A stretch of DNA of 64,000 bases from the NCBI GenBank assembly GCA_033439265.1, contig JAVTVX010000004.1, forward strand, positions 11,731,701-11,795,700. The letters run 5' to 3'. The notes under the pieces were generated by a model that saw only the letters and a program-made list of their open reading frames with translations, was not told the origin of the DNA and did no database searches. This document shows, piece by piece, positions 23,668-34,870 of this stretch. Positions within the stretch are counted from its first letter, which is position 1. Every line of letters starts with the position of its first letter. Source of the DNA: Dillenia suffruticosa (Eukaryota > Streptophyta > Magnoliopsida > Dilleniales > Dilleniaceae). The position numbers and the translations under genes are program-made.

Positions 23668-25230
23668 ACATGATTAGGGTGATCCTCAAATGCATGAGGC
23701 TGTTCAACAAAAACTATCTCATGATTAAACCATTGAGAAATGCACTTTCAACATCGATTTGGAATAATCCAAATTTCATAAAGCAGGTGAAAGTAAGAAG
23801 CATTCTTATAGCTTCCAGTCTAGCAATTGGTGCATTTGTTTCGTCATAATCTACAACTTTTTCTTGACTATATCTTTTGACTTCTAATTTTGCTTTATTT
23901 CTAGTGATTGTACCATATTTATCTAGTTTATTTTTAAAAACTCATTTAGTTCCAATTACTGATTGATCTTTTGGCCTAAAAACTAAATTCCAAACATTGT
24001 TTTTTTCAAACTAATTGAGTTCATCTTGCATTAGTCAAATTCAATTTTCATCTTCCAATGTCTCTTCTACATTTTTAGGTTCAATTTGTGATATAAAAGC
24101 CACGAATTCACATTAGTTTTGTAAGGTTGATCTAGTTTTGGCACCAGAACTTGCACTACCTATTATATTTTCCATGTTGACACTTTTTTTAATAGGGGGA
24201 TATCTCATTTCGTGTTCTTGAGGTTCCTTTTTTGTTGTTTTGATTCTTCCACTGACTTGTGTTCTTCTTTTTGTGTATTTTCAGTTTTTGCAGTTTCTGA
24301 TTCTTTGATGATATCAATACTATCATTATCATCAAAACTTTTCTGGTTTAAATCATCATTTTCATCAAATTTTACATGTATCGACTCTTCAACTATCATC
24401 GATCTTTTGCTGGATACTTTGTATGCTTTACTTGCTATTGAATAACCCAGAAAGATTTCCTTGTCACTTTTAGCATCAAACTTGACTAGAGACTTTTTGT
24501 CACTATTTAAAACATAACATTTGCATTTGGATACACAAAAATATTCTATGTTTGGTTTCCAACCCTTGTAAAGCTCATATGGAGAAGGATTAGTATAATG
24601 AAAGCTCTATTTAAGATATAGTATGTTGTATTCGCAGCCTTTGCCTAGAGATACTTGGGCAAAGAGCATGGTTCTGGTCATTTTTTTTAATTTCTTTTTT
24701 TTTTCTCAACAATTTCATTTTGTTGAGATGTTCTAAGAGTTGAGAAATTATGATCTATACCATGTTCTTCACAAAATTCTTCAATTATTTTATTTTCAAA
24801 CTCCTAACTATGATCACTCCTAATTATCCTTATTGAATACCCTTTCTCATCTTGAATTTTTCTAAATGGTTTAATAAAGGCTTCACTTGCCTTCTCTTTC
24901 CTAGTTAGGAACAATACCCAATTGAACCTTGAATAGTCATCAATGATGACAAAGTCGTAGTGTTTTCCTCATAAATTTTGAATTCTAATAGGTCCAAATA
25001 GATGTATGTGAAGAAGTTCTAAGAGCCTAGAGGTTAACACTATATTTTTAGGCTTGAAAGAGCTCGAGTGGGCTTGCCCTTCATACAAGATCACACAATT
25101 TGTCTCTTTCAAAAATAAGTTTTGGAAAACCTTTCACGATCTCTTTTCTGGTTAGTCTGGAGATCAAGACCATGCTAGTGTAACCTAGTCTTCAATGCCA
25201 TAGCCAAGAGTTAAATTAATTTACTACAAC
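23668..25230 (-). pseudogene. Element A integrase and N-terminal reverse transcriptase
   Basis: On the minus strand, degenerate integrase sequence from about 25,200 to 24,600 is followed by the spacer with IVEESIHVKFDENDDLNQKS near 24,390-24,330. The equivalent in element B is IVKESIHIEFDEKNDTNQRK. RT starts near 24,000, and IDVESAFLNG near 23,745 corresponds to the conserved MDVKSAFLNG. Related elements encode the recognisable FLGY(S) segment near 24,450. Many frameshifts and stops are present. Confidence 0.65.
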
Positions 25231-25233
25231 CAA

Positions 25234-25521
25234 TTATGATTCTTTTCTACTTTTAGATTGCTCTAAATCTATCACATATATGTTTCCTTTCCTATATCCA
25301 ATAAATTCTACTTCATTTGATTCTTTATTGATAATTAGGCAAATATCAGAATTAAAAGTAACTCTATAAACTTTATCACATAATTGAGTTATACTTAGTA
25401 AACTAAATTTTAAACCACCAACAAATAGAACATTTTTAATTTGAGTAGAAGTAAAGGACATACCTATGCTGCTAATCCCAACATTCTTGCCTTTCAAGCT
25501 GTCTCCAAAGGCAACTTTTCC
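25234..25521 (-). pseudogene. Element A protease/pre-integrase segment
   Basis: The frame on the minus strand reads GKVAFGDSLKGKNVGISSIG, then NVLFVGGLKFSLLSITQLCD, FNSDICLIINKES and GNIYVIDLEQ. This is the segment between protease and integrase in Sirevirus-like copia elements, closely parallel to element B at 34,440-34,710. It is cut at 25,521 by the chromovirus LTR, so the protease active site is not present. Confidence 0.8.
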
Positions 25522-26854
25522 TGTTACGTCCCGAACCGGGGTCGTGAGCAACCGCCCGTTGCCCTGGATACCGGTTGTATTTTTACAGAAATCGGGCAGA
25601 ATCTCCCCATATTTCGGAGGTCTCCCAAATACAATTTAACCTGTATAATTCACAACCATCCTATCAATCAAATAAAATGGTCATCCCGGCCTCAAGACAA
25701 TGAACCAAACCATAGCAGACAACCAAGAGAACGCAAGCCTTTTTAATTATTAGCAATCCTAACCACAGACCTCTACTGTTATGTCCAATTAGAGTATGAG
25801 CAGCCGCCACACCGAGCGGGACTAAAGTTTATACAATGTACAATAATTTCCCAAGTAAAAATTTTTTAAATGCTTACAGGTGCCTTAATGCAAATAAAAT
25901 GTGGGAGTTTCCCAAACAATATCTATAATTTATACAGTCATCCCATATAAATATACACGGCCAATTACGGATCTCAATATTATGATCTCGCAGGGTCGAA
26001 ATAAAATAAGGATTTCAAATTTTTTTATTTGAATTAAATCTCACCATCGTGAATACCGAATCCACCAATATGCTACGAAAACCTCTAGAGCTTGTAACAT
26101 CGCTCTATCATAATAATCCTGTCTGAGGAAGGTAAGGAGAGGGGTGAGTATCAGGGAGATACCCAGTGAGTGAGGGGATTAATATCAAGCATAAATAGTA
26201 TGGGTAACCATTGGAGTGTCAAACAACATTATTCGTAATAATAATTTACATTTCTCACAATAAAACATGATATGTTTAGTAATTTGAAATCGTTTAACAA
26301 ATCACACGATATCAAGCATATATGCATTAATTCAAAATCAAATATTATTAGAGCAAACAAAAAATAATCCTGGCAGGGGTCAACCATGATCAAGAACAAG
26401 CGTATCGGAGGTTTTATTATGCATAAAATTCAAAAGTCGCTATCTACCCCGACGTTGGCCATGAGTTCGCTGGGGCTAGCGCATCATCGTGTATAGGATC
26501 CCACCTGGTGTTAGACGATGGCGTCACACACGTCCTCCCCTTTACGTGGGTTCAACCAGCCGCGCCTATAGCCATTAGACATATGAAGTTTGCGGATACC
26601 TCCTGTAGAATGTATCCGGGCAACCCAGTGCCTCTACAAACGCCCTTCGTAGGTACGGAATTTATCAAAAAATATCATCTCATCACAAGTGGGCACCCGA
26701 CCCATACAGATCATCTCATCACAAATGGGTACCCGGCCCATACAGATCATCAAAACATTTTAAATCCGTGTACCAATACAATAATTAAATCATTTTAAAT
26801 CCATGCCAATGCGACGATAGAATACAAAACATATCTGAGACATGGAAGACTAAG
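25522..26854 (-). repeat. Chromovirus 3' LTR, 5' part deleted
   Basis: The plus-strand edge reads TGTTACGTCCCGAACCGGGG, the reverse complement of a typical chromovirus LTR end (...CGGGACGTAACA). The sequence is alignable by eye with the LTR at 58,730 up to the region that matches about 60,110. It then joins chromodomain coding sequence, so part of the LTR, the end of pol and the purine tract are deleted. Two copies of a block of about 36 bp (CATCTCATCACAA...CCCATACAGAT) lie at 26,677-26,748. Confidence 0.75.
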
Positions 26855-28278
26855 GTCCTGACCTGCCGATCCAGAATAGCCACGGGCTGAACTGGAAGAA
26901 GACTAAGATACTCTCGTAACTCAACAGGTGGAGGCTCAAATACATGAGAAGGATCGGCCAAGTACTTCCTGAGTACTGAGACATGGAAGACATCATTAAT
27001 ACGGGATGGTTCATCTGGCAGCTCCAATCTATATGCTATACTCCCGACCTTCTCAAGGATACGGAAGGGCCCAATATATCTAGGGTTTAACTTGCCCCGC
27101 TGCCTGAACCGTATAACTCCCTTCCAAGGAGATATTCTCAAGAAAACCATATCTCCAGTGGCAAACTCAAGACGCTGCCACCTACGATCGGCATATGTCT
27201 TCTGTCTGTGCTAAGCGGCTTTTATCCGCTCACGGATGACCTTAACTTTATCATTCGTTTCCTCAATTAACTCAACACTGCTGAGACGTTGCTTTCCGAC
27301 CTCATCCCAACATATCGGAGTGCGACACTTCGTGCCATACAGTGTCTCATACGGGGGCATCCCTATACTGGCCTGATATATATTATTATATGTAAATTTA
27401 AGCAGTGGAATGTGCCGATCCCAACTACCTCGAAAATCTATCACACATGCTCTCAGCATGTCCTCAAGGATCTGAATGGTCCTCTCTGACTGACCATTTG
27501 TCTGCGGATGATAGGCAGTACTAAAATTCAGTCTTGTACCTATTGCCTCCTGTAACTTGGGTCAAAACCTAAATGTAAATCTAGGATCTTTATCTGACAC
27601 TATTGACATAGGTACTCCATGAAGTCTAACAATAGTGTCGATGTAGAGACGTGCCAATACTTCCAAACAGAAATCGGCACGAATAGCAATGAAGTTCACA
27701 GACTTCGTAAGTCTATCTATAATCACCCATATGGGATCATGCCATGCTGAAGTCCGAGACAGTCCCATCGCAAAATTTATCGTGATATGTTCCCACTTCC
27801 ACTCAGGAATGGGGAGGGGCTGCAATGTACCAGCCGACCGCTGATGTTCGGCCTTCACCCGCTAGCAAACTAAACATCTAGCCACAAAATCTGAGATCTC
27901 CCTTTTTATCCCGGGCCACCAATAACTATCTCGGATAGTCCGATACATTTTCATGCCGCCCGGATGCAAGGCATAAGCAGAGGAATGAGCCTCCTCAAGA
28001 ATAGCCCTACGAAGATCGCTGTCGGCGGGACTGCAAACCCGCTTTCTGTATATAACTAGTCCGTCATCATAGATTCGGAAGTCTCCACTCTCGCCTCTAC
28101 TGATATTCTCAAGAATGCTCTGGGACTCCTCATCTAACCCCTGAAGCTCTTTAATGAGATCAAGCAAAGTCGGCCTCACCTCAAATCGAGTTAGTAGTGT
28201 CCCTTGATCATCACTAGTCAAACTGACTCCGAGTGTACGAAGTCCCATCAAGCAAGAGAGGTAAGCACTCTCTGTCAT
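26855..28278 (-). pseudogene. Chromovirus integrase with truncated chromodomain
   Basis: Minus-strand frame with the integrase N-terminal HHCC region (HSSAYALHPGGMKMYRTIR near 27,990, YWWPGIKREISDFV, CLVC), then the core with IWVIIDRLTKSVNFIAI near 27,730, GVPMSIVSDKDPRFT near 27,595 and FSTAYHPQTNGQSERTIQ near 27,520. The GPF-type C-terminus follows (RQRGKLNPRYIGPFRILEKV near 27,100, VFHVSVLRKYLAD near 26,980). LDRQVRTL near 26,870 begins the chromodomain, whose core is deleted. The frame is maintained over 1.4 kb with only three nonsense codons: Gln to TAG near 27,860, Trp to TGA near 27,562, and Gln to TAG near 27,211. Confidence 0.85.
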
Positions 28279-29429
28279 AGTAGAGGGAAAAGAGGAGGAT
28301 GATGACTTTCAGCTCAATGTATCTGCCACCACATTTGCCTTTCCCGGATGGTAATCAATGATAAGGTCGTAGTCTTTCAATAACTCCAACCACTCTTCTG
28401 TCTGAGGTTCAACTCCCATTGGGTGAACAAGTACTTTAGACTTTTGTGATCCGTGAATAACCTACAAGTCACCCCATATAAGTAATGTCGTCATATCTTC
28501 AAGGCAAAGACTATGGCGGCCAACTCAAGATCATGCGTCGGGTAGTTCGACTCATGCTTCTTCAATTGCCGAGAAGCATATGCAATGACCCGACCATCCT
28601 GCATCAGAACACAACTCAATCCCTGTTGGCTAGCATCACTATACACTGTATATTCCCGACTGCTAGTGGGAATGGATAAAATAGGAGCAGATGTCAATAG
28701 TTGTTTGAGCTCCTGAAAGCTCGCCTCACAACGGTCATCCCAAACAAACTTGAACCCCTTCCAAGTCAATTTAGATAATAGAGTAGCTATCATGAAAAAT
28801 CCCTCTACAAATCGATGATAATACCCAACTAAACCGAGAAAACTATGGATCTCGGTAACTGTTTGTGGCTGCTCCCACTTCAATATAGTCTCAATCTTTC
28901 GCAAATCAACATAAATACCTTTCGCGGAGACAATGTGCCCCAAAAATTCCTATCTGTCTCAGTTAAAACTCACATTTCGAGAATTTGGCATATAGCTGCT
29001 TCTCACGGAGTATCTGTAATACCACCCGAAGGTGCTGAACATGATCTTCATCACTCCGTGAATATACCAAGATGTCATCGATAAATACGATGACAAACTA
29101 ATCCAAGAAATCATGGAAGACTAGGTTCATCAAATCCATAAAAGCAGATGGGGTATTAGTCAACCTAAACAGCATGACTAAAAACTCATAGTGGCCGTAT
29201 CGGGTGCGAAAAACTGTCTTGGGCACATCTCCGGCCCGAACCCTCAGCTGATGATAACATGAACGAAGATCAATTTTCGAGAAAACCGTAACTTGTTGCA
29301 GCTGATCAAACAAATCATCTATATGTGGCAGGGGATATCTGTTTTTGATTGTGACTTTGTTCAACTGTCTGTAATCCATACAAACCGAAATGTACCATCT
29401 TTTTTCTTTATGAATAACATTGGAGCACT
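28279..29429 (-). pseudogene. Chromovirus reverse transcriptase and RNase H
   Basis: Motifs on the minus strand: [19 protein letters not shown] near 29,375, [14 protein letters not shown] near 29,280, [20 protein letters not shown] near 29,180, and FIDD (polymerase site, both Asp kept) just after a stop at 29,098 that replaces Gln in FLDQ. After a frameshift come [12 protein letters not shown] and [16 protein letters not shown] near 28,930-28,800. RNase H includes [20 protein letters not shown] near 28,650 and [12 protein letters not shown] near 28,515, followed by TGA in place of Trp. The last part of RNase H continues to about 28,300 in shifted frames. Confidence 0.85.
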
Positions 29430-29968
29430 CTAGGGTGACGTGCTCGGACGTATAAACCCCTTGTCTAGAAGTTTCTGTAACTGAATCTTAAGTTCTCTCA
29501 GTTTAGCAGGCGCCATTCTATATGACGGAATAAAAATAAGATTGGTCCCCGATACTAGATCAATCTCGAAATCAAACTCCCAAACTACTAGTAATCTGGG
29601 AAGCTCCTCGGAGAACACATCTGGAAACTCCTGCACCATAGGGACATCTTCAAGTCTCGGTCCCTCAACGGTGGTGTCGATAATATAAGCCAGATAAGCC
29701 GCACAACCACGGCGTACCAAGAGTCTAGCCTTCATAACAGATATAATACTGTGGGGCAATACTCGTCTCTCGCCCCAGAATACTAACGGTGGCTGCCCGG
29801 ACCTCCGAAACTCAACTTCCTTTGTGTAACAATCCACGAAATCCCAGTGTAAACTCAGCCAATCCATTCTTAAGATGGCATCAAAATCCGTGATAGGGAG
29901 CGGAATCAAATCTGCCTCCAATACCGCCTCCCCAATACCGACCTCACAGCCCCTATAGACTGCATCAG
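29430..29968 (-). pseudogene. Chromovirus protease and start of RT
   Basis: An open minus-strand frame encodes the protease C-terminal part, VYRGCEVGIGEAVLEADLIP near 29,955 and FDAILRMDWLSLH near 29,900. It is followed by the linker and RT entry VQEFPDVFSEELPRL near 29,630 and [20 protein letters not shown] near 29,510. The protease active site (usually DTGASHSFI upstream) is missing because the frame is cut at 29,968 by the LTR of element B. Confidence 0.8.
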
Positions 29969-30632
29969 TGCGAAAATGAAATTTCAGTGCGAAAAATTGG
30001 TACTGTTGCAAAATAATTAACAGACATTAATGAGCAATGTTCGGTTTCAATAATCTTACAACCTCTTCAGTGTGACAATAAATATCAAAGATGAGATGTG
30101 AAGAGTAGGATGCTCTATTAACTTTCTGAACAACCACGTTTAATGGCATTCATTACTCTGTTTCAATAATCATATATTCGATTTTCATTTGATTTTTATT
30201 TAATATTCATTTAATTTTCTTTTCAAGTGTAATCAACTGTAAAATCAAGTCTGTCAAATCTGAAGATTAGAGTTTTACATCTTTGACATTTCCCTTCTCA
30301 CTTCTACTGAAATTTCAAAAGACCTAAAAGTATGTCACTACTTTGTGTCTATAGAGAGAACCAATCTGTGTAGGGTTGGAAAGTGGTGTTGTGAAGAAAT
30401 ATTGTAAAAATCTAACTTGAACCTGTAATCAAATTTGTATCATTAAGTTGATAGTAAAAAATCTAGAAGAAGTTTGAAAGTAGATGTACACCTAGTTTGG
30501 TGGAACTACTATAAAAAGTTTTTGTGTGTTCTTTCAGTTAAAACTACCAAAAACCTTTGTTGTAAATTTTTAATTATAGTCAATTTTTCAAAAATCTCTA
30601 TTTAACTATTCACCCACTCTAATTGAATATCA
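29969..30632 (+). repeat. 5' LTR of element B
   Basis: Direct repeat of 41,563-42,229. It starts TGCGAAAATGAAATTTCAG and ends GAATATCA, with TG...CA ends, and is followed two bases later by a primer-binding site. Sequence shared with the 3' LTR includes ATTAATGAG(C/T)AATGTTCGG near the start and a TATAAAAAG stretch near 30,512, a possible TATA-like promoter element, seen equivalently in the LTR of element A. Confidence 0.85.
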
Positions 30633-30634
30633 AT

Positions 30635-30646
30635 TGGTATCAGAGT
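30635..30646 (+). other. Primer-binding site of element B (initiator Met tRNA)
   Basis: TGGTATCAGAGT, two bases after the LTR, matches the copia consensus TGGTATCAGAGC, which is complementary to the 3' end of initiator methionine tRNA, except for the last base. Confidence 0.85.
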
Positions 30647-30692
30647 GGGTGTATTGATAAAAAGTCTAACAAATTCAATACCAGAGATCTAA

Positions 30693-30864
30693 ATGGTCAT
30701 AAATGGAGACAATGTACCAGTTGAACCATGCTCAACAAATCATGCACCATTTTTCAACGGAAGCAACTTTAACTACTGGAAGCAAAGAATGTGCAATTTT
30801 ATCATTGCACACAATATTAATGCCTAGGAAATAATCAAAAAAGGTGTTGAATTTCCCACCATAT
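30693..30864 (+). pseudogene. Element B gag, N-terminal part
   Basis: An ATG at 30,693, shortly after the primer-binding site, opens a frame with HAPFFNGSNFNYWKQRM, the conserved beginning of copia gag (xPFF(D/N)GxNYxYWKxRM). A TAG near 30,825 stands where the family has Trp (NAW). The frame is broken at about 30,865 by the insertion of repeat R. Confidence 0.75.
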
Positions 30865-33115
30865 TGTGATAGAATTTATGAATTTTCTTTTAATTGAAAT
30901 GCATGTTTCGATTTTTATGTTTATGATTTTAAGTAGAGATTAAGAATATTAAAATTAGCATAAATTATGGAATATATTGGTTTGTGGAAACAATCGAAAT
31001 AATACAGCAAGAGAACCGAATTAGTGTTTGGTGTGAGACCCACAAAAGAAAAGGAAAAGAAAATAAAATAAAGAAAGAAAGAAAAAAGAAAAAAGAAAAA
31101 AAAAGAATAATTTGAGGACACCATGGCACATCATTATCTACCACATGGTACCCTTACCTTTGACACCTCACCAATCTTGGGACCCACATTCCACTGAGAT
31201 AGAGAGAGTGGAATGATGAAGGAACTTAAAATACAACACTTATCTTCAACAAAATTTTTATTCTCGGTTTTCATATTCCTCCTCCACAAACTTACCCAAA
31301 CCTCCATGAAAATGACCTTTTAAGCTTGAAATGAACCATCTCCATTCATATATATGTTAACCCTAGCCTTTGGGAAAAAAAAAAGAAGTGTGGAACACAA
31401 ACTAGAAACCTAAAGAAAGATTGGAGAGGAAAGGAAGGAAAACTCAAAGAAAGAATTGTAAGTTTGAGACAAGTATCATACTTGTGTTTATTTCTTTGAT
31501 GCCTAGTAGCCATATTTAATATGTTTTCAGATTGTTTGTGGTATTTAAATAAAGATGGAATGAAAAGGGAAAGGGAAATCTCACTTTGGAATATCAAAAG
31601 ATGGAAGCAAACATAGATTTAATATTTTGGATAGGCTGACCATACTCTGTTGTTTATTCAATAACCTTTTTTTGCATAACTACAAGTTGAGTAGGTTTTT
31701 CTCTTAAAACTATTCTATTCATAGCATGACCATATTGTGTTTTTTATTAAATATCTTTTTTTTTCACAATTGTAAATTGAGTAAGGTTTTCTTTCAAAGA
31801 AACTAGACTTCAATAGCTTTAAATGACATAAAATTTGAAAAATTTCATTGAGAAATGAATTTTTGGTAAATTTTCAAAATGTCACGTTTTTTTTTTTTTT
31901 TACAAAAAATCCTATTTTTGCCTGTTTTTGTGCTGAATTTTGCCTCAATTGTTGGCTACCTTTTAATCTGAATTAGGTTAATCTCAAAATATAAATATTG
32001 TAGTCCTGTGTGTTAACTTTAAATGACCACTGGAATTACCTCAATCCGAAATGTGTAGCAGAAGTTATGTTAGTTTTCCTATAACTATATAAATTATTGT
32101 GAATTTTGGGCTTAATATTGTTTGATATGGCTTTCTCTGTACAATTGGTATAGAATCTTGCTATAAATCTTATATAATCCTTGTGATAAATTACGATTTT
32201 TGCAATCATTACTCATATGAATATGAAATAATATGAAGAGAAAGTGATATTACAATGATTTCTCTGAAAGCTTTGCGAAACCTGTGGGTGAAATTTGATT
32301 AACTATGAATGTATCTCTTATCCCGATGAGGGTAGAATTAGAAGTAGGTGAAGTATCTGAGATGTCTAATCTAAAAAAATCTAGATTTTATTTAGAAATA
32401 CCGAATTTTTGCTTGCTCTCCTAGACCCTCAAATACTATCTTGGTTCGATATTCTATTCATTTCTTTAAATATCAAATTCAATTTTGAACAACAAAGATA
32501 GAGAAAGATAATGAATCTAAAATGGTAATTGTACTTATCTCTTTGGAATTATTTGAGATAACGTGTATCTCTTGTATACTCTTGGATGTCAAACCAGTTG
32601 CTTGCTAATATTGATATTCCAATGCCTAATTACTTGTTGTGCATTTTATTGATCCCCTGTGTACTTGTTCAGTTTACACTAACCTCAATATCCTTGTTTT
32701 TAGGTGATTAGGGAAACGAAAGAAAATCGCAGGGTAGAGGCCTTTAAGCCAAGTAATTTCATTCCCTACTCTTTTCTGACCTACTTGTATTATTAAAATA
32801 TATTGTTCTTATGTTCTTTTGGTTTTGTACAAACTACCTGATATATGTAAATGGATAGTGAAGATCAAGGAGAGCCTTATACATATGGTTTTGTTTATTT
32901 TGTGATTATACATCACGGTGTGTATTTGGATGGTCGGGAGAGTCATTAATATTTGTTGTTTAATATTAGAGATATTTCGTGTGTTATATCAGATTTTATA
33001 TTAACCCCAGGTGGCTAAATAGTCACTAAATATAAGAGACTCTGTCATTATTTTATTTGAAAAGAACAGACAATTTATTTTCTTTTAATATAAATCTCCT
33101 TCTGTGTTATCACAC
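30865..33115 (+). repeat. Repeat R, forward copy nested in element B gag
   Basis: This forward-oriented copy matches the reverse complement of 1-1195 over its first 1.1 kb and continues for over 1 kb more. Proposed ends TGTGATA (30,865) and TATCACA (33,115) form a 7-bp inverted pair, as in an LTR, but the flanking 5-mers (CATAT and CACGG) do not match, so the true right edge may lie up to about 33,230. No coding sequence is supported; this probably is a solo LTR of a gypsy element. The central region of B's gag is missing across the insertion. Confidence 0.55.
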
Positions 33116-33229
33116 ACGGGGAGTGTGATTGTCGCGAGTCTTGACCTCGCATTTAAATCATGTTGGTTTCTTTCACATTTATATGTATGTTCCCTTTTAA
33201 TAGGGGGTGCGATGCCCTGATAACGAGTT

Positions 33230-34330
33230 GTTATAAGAAGATTCAAGAAATTCATGATGTGAATGAGGAACAAGAACAAATCATATATCAAAAGACCCGA
33301 AAAGAAAGAGGAAATCAGATACTTTAAGTGCAAAACATAGGGACACATAAAAAATGATTATCCTTAACTAAAAAAAGATGACAAGAAAAATAAGAAAGAA
33401 AGAAAGGAAAAGAAAAAAAAGAAAGCTTTTGCTATTTGGAGTAATGAAAACTTTAACTCAAGGAAAGAAAAGCCAACCAAGCAAACCTATACTTCATGGC
33501 CGATGAAGAATTCTCTGACAATGAGGTAAACTCCACTTTCTACTCTTCTTGTTTTAATTCTGACGAAAGTAATTTCACTACTACTAAACTACATGAAGTT
33601 TTACTAAAAATCACTTAAGGAATCAAAAAGATTAAAAGGGAAAAATAATCTATTAAAGAAAGAAATGACTGAAATTGTTAAAGAATCAGATAAATCAAAA
33701 ATAGAATCTAATGAATTAAGAGAGAAAATTGTTAAATTAAAATCAAGAATTGCTGAACTCGAAAAAGAGTTAAAGAATGAAAAGAAAAAACATTTGGATC
33801 AACAAAATAAAATAGATAATGTCAATCAAGCGAATGAAAACATAATTCTGAGTAACAAGTTAACTGAATAAAAAGAGAAAAACATTAGGTAAAACACCAT
33901 TTTAATGAAATTCATATAAGAACAAAAAAAAAAAAAAAACTAGATGTCATCCTAGAAGCACAAAGAACAGTGTTTGATAAGACTGGGTTATGATATAATC
34001 CTATCCAAATCTAAAAAAAACTATATAAATTCTTCACACCACTTTCAGAGACCGTTAAATTACAGAGATGTCATACATGCATGAAATTGGGGCATAAGGC
34101 AAACAACTGTAAACTAAAGAATAAATCTTCTATCACTGCAAAGAATACAAAAGTAAATAATCACAAGTGCACCTACTGTCAAAAATTTGGACATTCAGTC
34201 TATGTCTACTAGTTCAAGAACTCATCAACAGTGAACTTAAAATGGATACTCAAGAGTCAAATCAAAGCTAACTTAGCCGACCCCAGAAAACATGGGTACC
34301 AAAGGTAAAAGTGTGATTAATCTTATTTTA
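33230..34330 (+). pseudogene. Element B gag, C-terminal part with zinc knuckles
   Basis: After repeat R the sequence resumes in gag. A decayed first knuckle lies near 33,315 (YFKC...GHIKNDY). It is followed by an acidic and coiled-coil-prone segment, open at 33,665-33,871 (RIAELEKELKNEKKKHLDQQ). Then comes a perfect CX2CX4HX4C knuckle at about 34,065-34,110 (CHTCMKLGHKANNC) and a second one whose last Cys is Tyr near 34,168 (CTYCQKFGHSVYVY). A paired knuckle just before protease is common in Sirevirus-like elements. In-frame stops are present. Confidence 0.75.
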
Positions 34331-34363
34331 GGTTTGTCTAAAATTAAGGGAATCTTTTAGAAA

Positions 34364-34870
34364 GTCAGTCTGGTGATTGACGGTGGCTGTTCAAGACATA
34401 TGATTGAAGATGTCTCAAAATGCTTATCTTTCGAGAAGAAGAAAGGAGGAAAGGTACGCTTTAGTGATAACTCTAAAGGAAAAGTTATCGGGATAGGTAA
34501 AATTGGACGTAAGTCTACTGACTCTCAAATTCAAAATGTTTTTCTTGTTTCCGATCTTAAAATCAGTATGTTAAGTGTTAGTCAGTTGTGTGATAATTGT
34601 TATAAAATTATATTTAACTCTGATATTTGCTATATCATTGATAAATTTTCTGATATTATTAAATTTACTGATTTTAGAAAAGAAAATATCTATGTGATTG
34701 ATTTAAAGAAATTAGATACTCAAAATGAGTCAAACCTAATTACAATAAGCAAAAACAATTCATGGATGTGGCAAAGAAAATTAAGACATGCAAGTATGCA
34801 TACTTTATCAAAATTAATTAGGAAAAATATTGTGAAAACTCTATCTAAAATTAGAATACAAAAAAGATAG
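34364..34870 (+). pseudogene. Element B protease and pre-integrase
   Basis: An open frame of about 165 residues starts near the protease active site, where the usual DSGCSRHM reads DGGCSRHM (34,379-34,402). It continues with KVRFSDNSKGKVIGIGKIG, NVFLVSDLKISMLSVSQLCD and FNSDICYIIDK, and ends at the integrase zinc region MWQRKLRHASMHTLSKLIRK. Pre-integrase motifs place it in the Sirevirus group. Ser to Gly next to the catalytic Asp may impair the protease. Confidence 0.8.

Larger units (their letters stand above)
11193..25521 (-). mobile_element. Sirevirus-like copia element A with amplified RT-RNase H segment
   Basis: A minus-strand Ty1/copia element. From high to low coordinates it has the protease/pre-integrase segment (cut at 25,521 by a chromovirus), integrase, the N-terminal part of RT, a tandem array of RT-RNase H segments, a TCGAC-rich noncoding region, a relic third ORF, another TCGAC-rich region and the 3' LTR. 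The pre-integrase region (FGDSLKGKNVG, LLSITQLCDKVY, FNSDICLI), the post-integrase spacer (IVEESIHVKFDEN) and the extra ORF after RNase H fit the Sirevirus lineage. Its gag, primer-binding site and 5' LTR are not in the window. It sits inside copia element C at its low-coordinate end. Confidence 0.8.
25522..29968 (-). mobile_element. Tekay/Del-like chromovirus (Ty3/gypsy), truncated
   Basis: A minus-strand gypsy element inserted in copia A at 25,522 and cut at 29,968 by the LTR of element B. The order PR, RT, RNase H, integrase, start of a chromodomain, then 3' LTR is that of plant chromoviruses. Gag and the 5' LTR are missing. The nonsense codons that can be assigned replace Gln or Trp codons. 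Confidence 0.85.
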
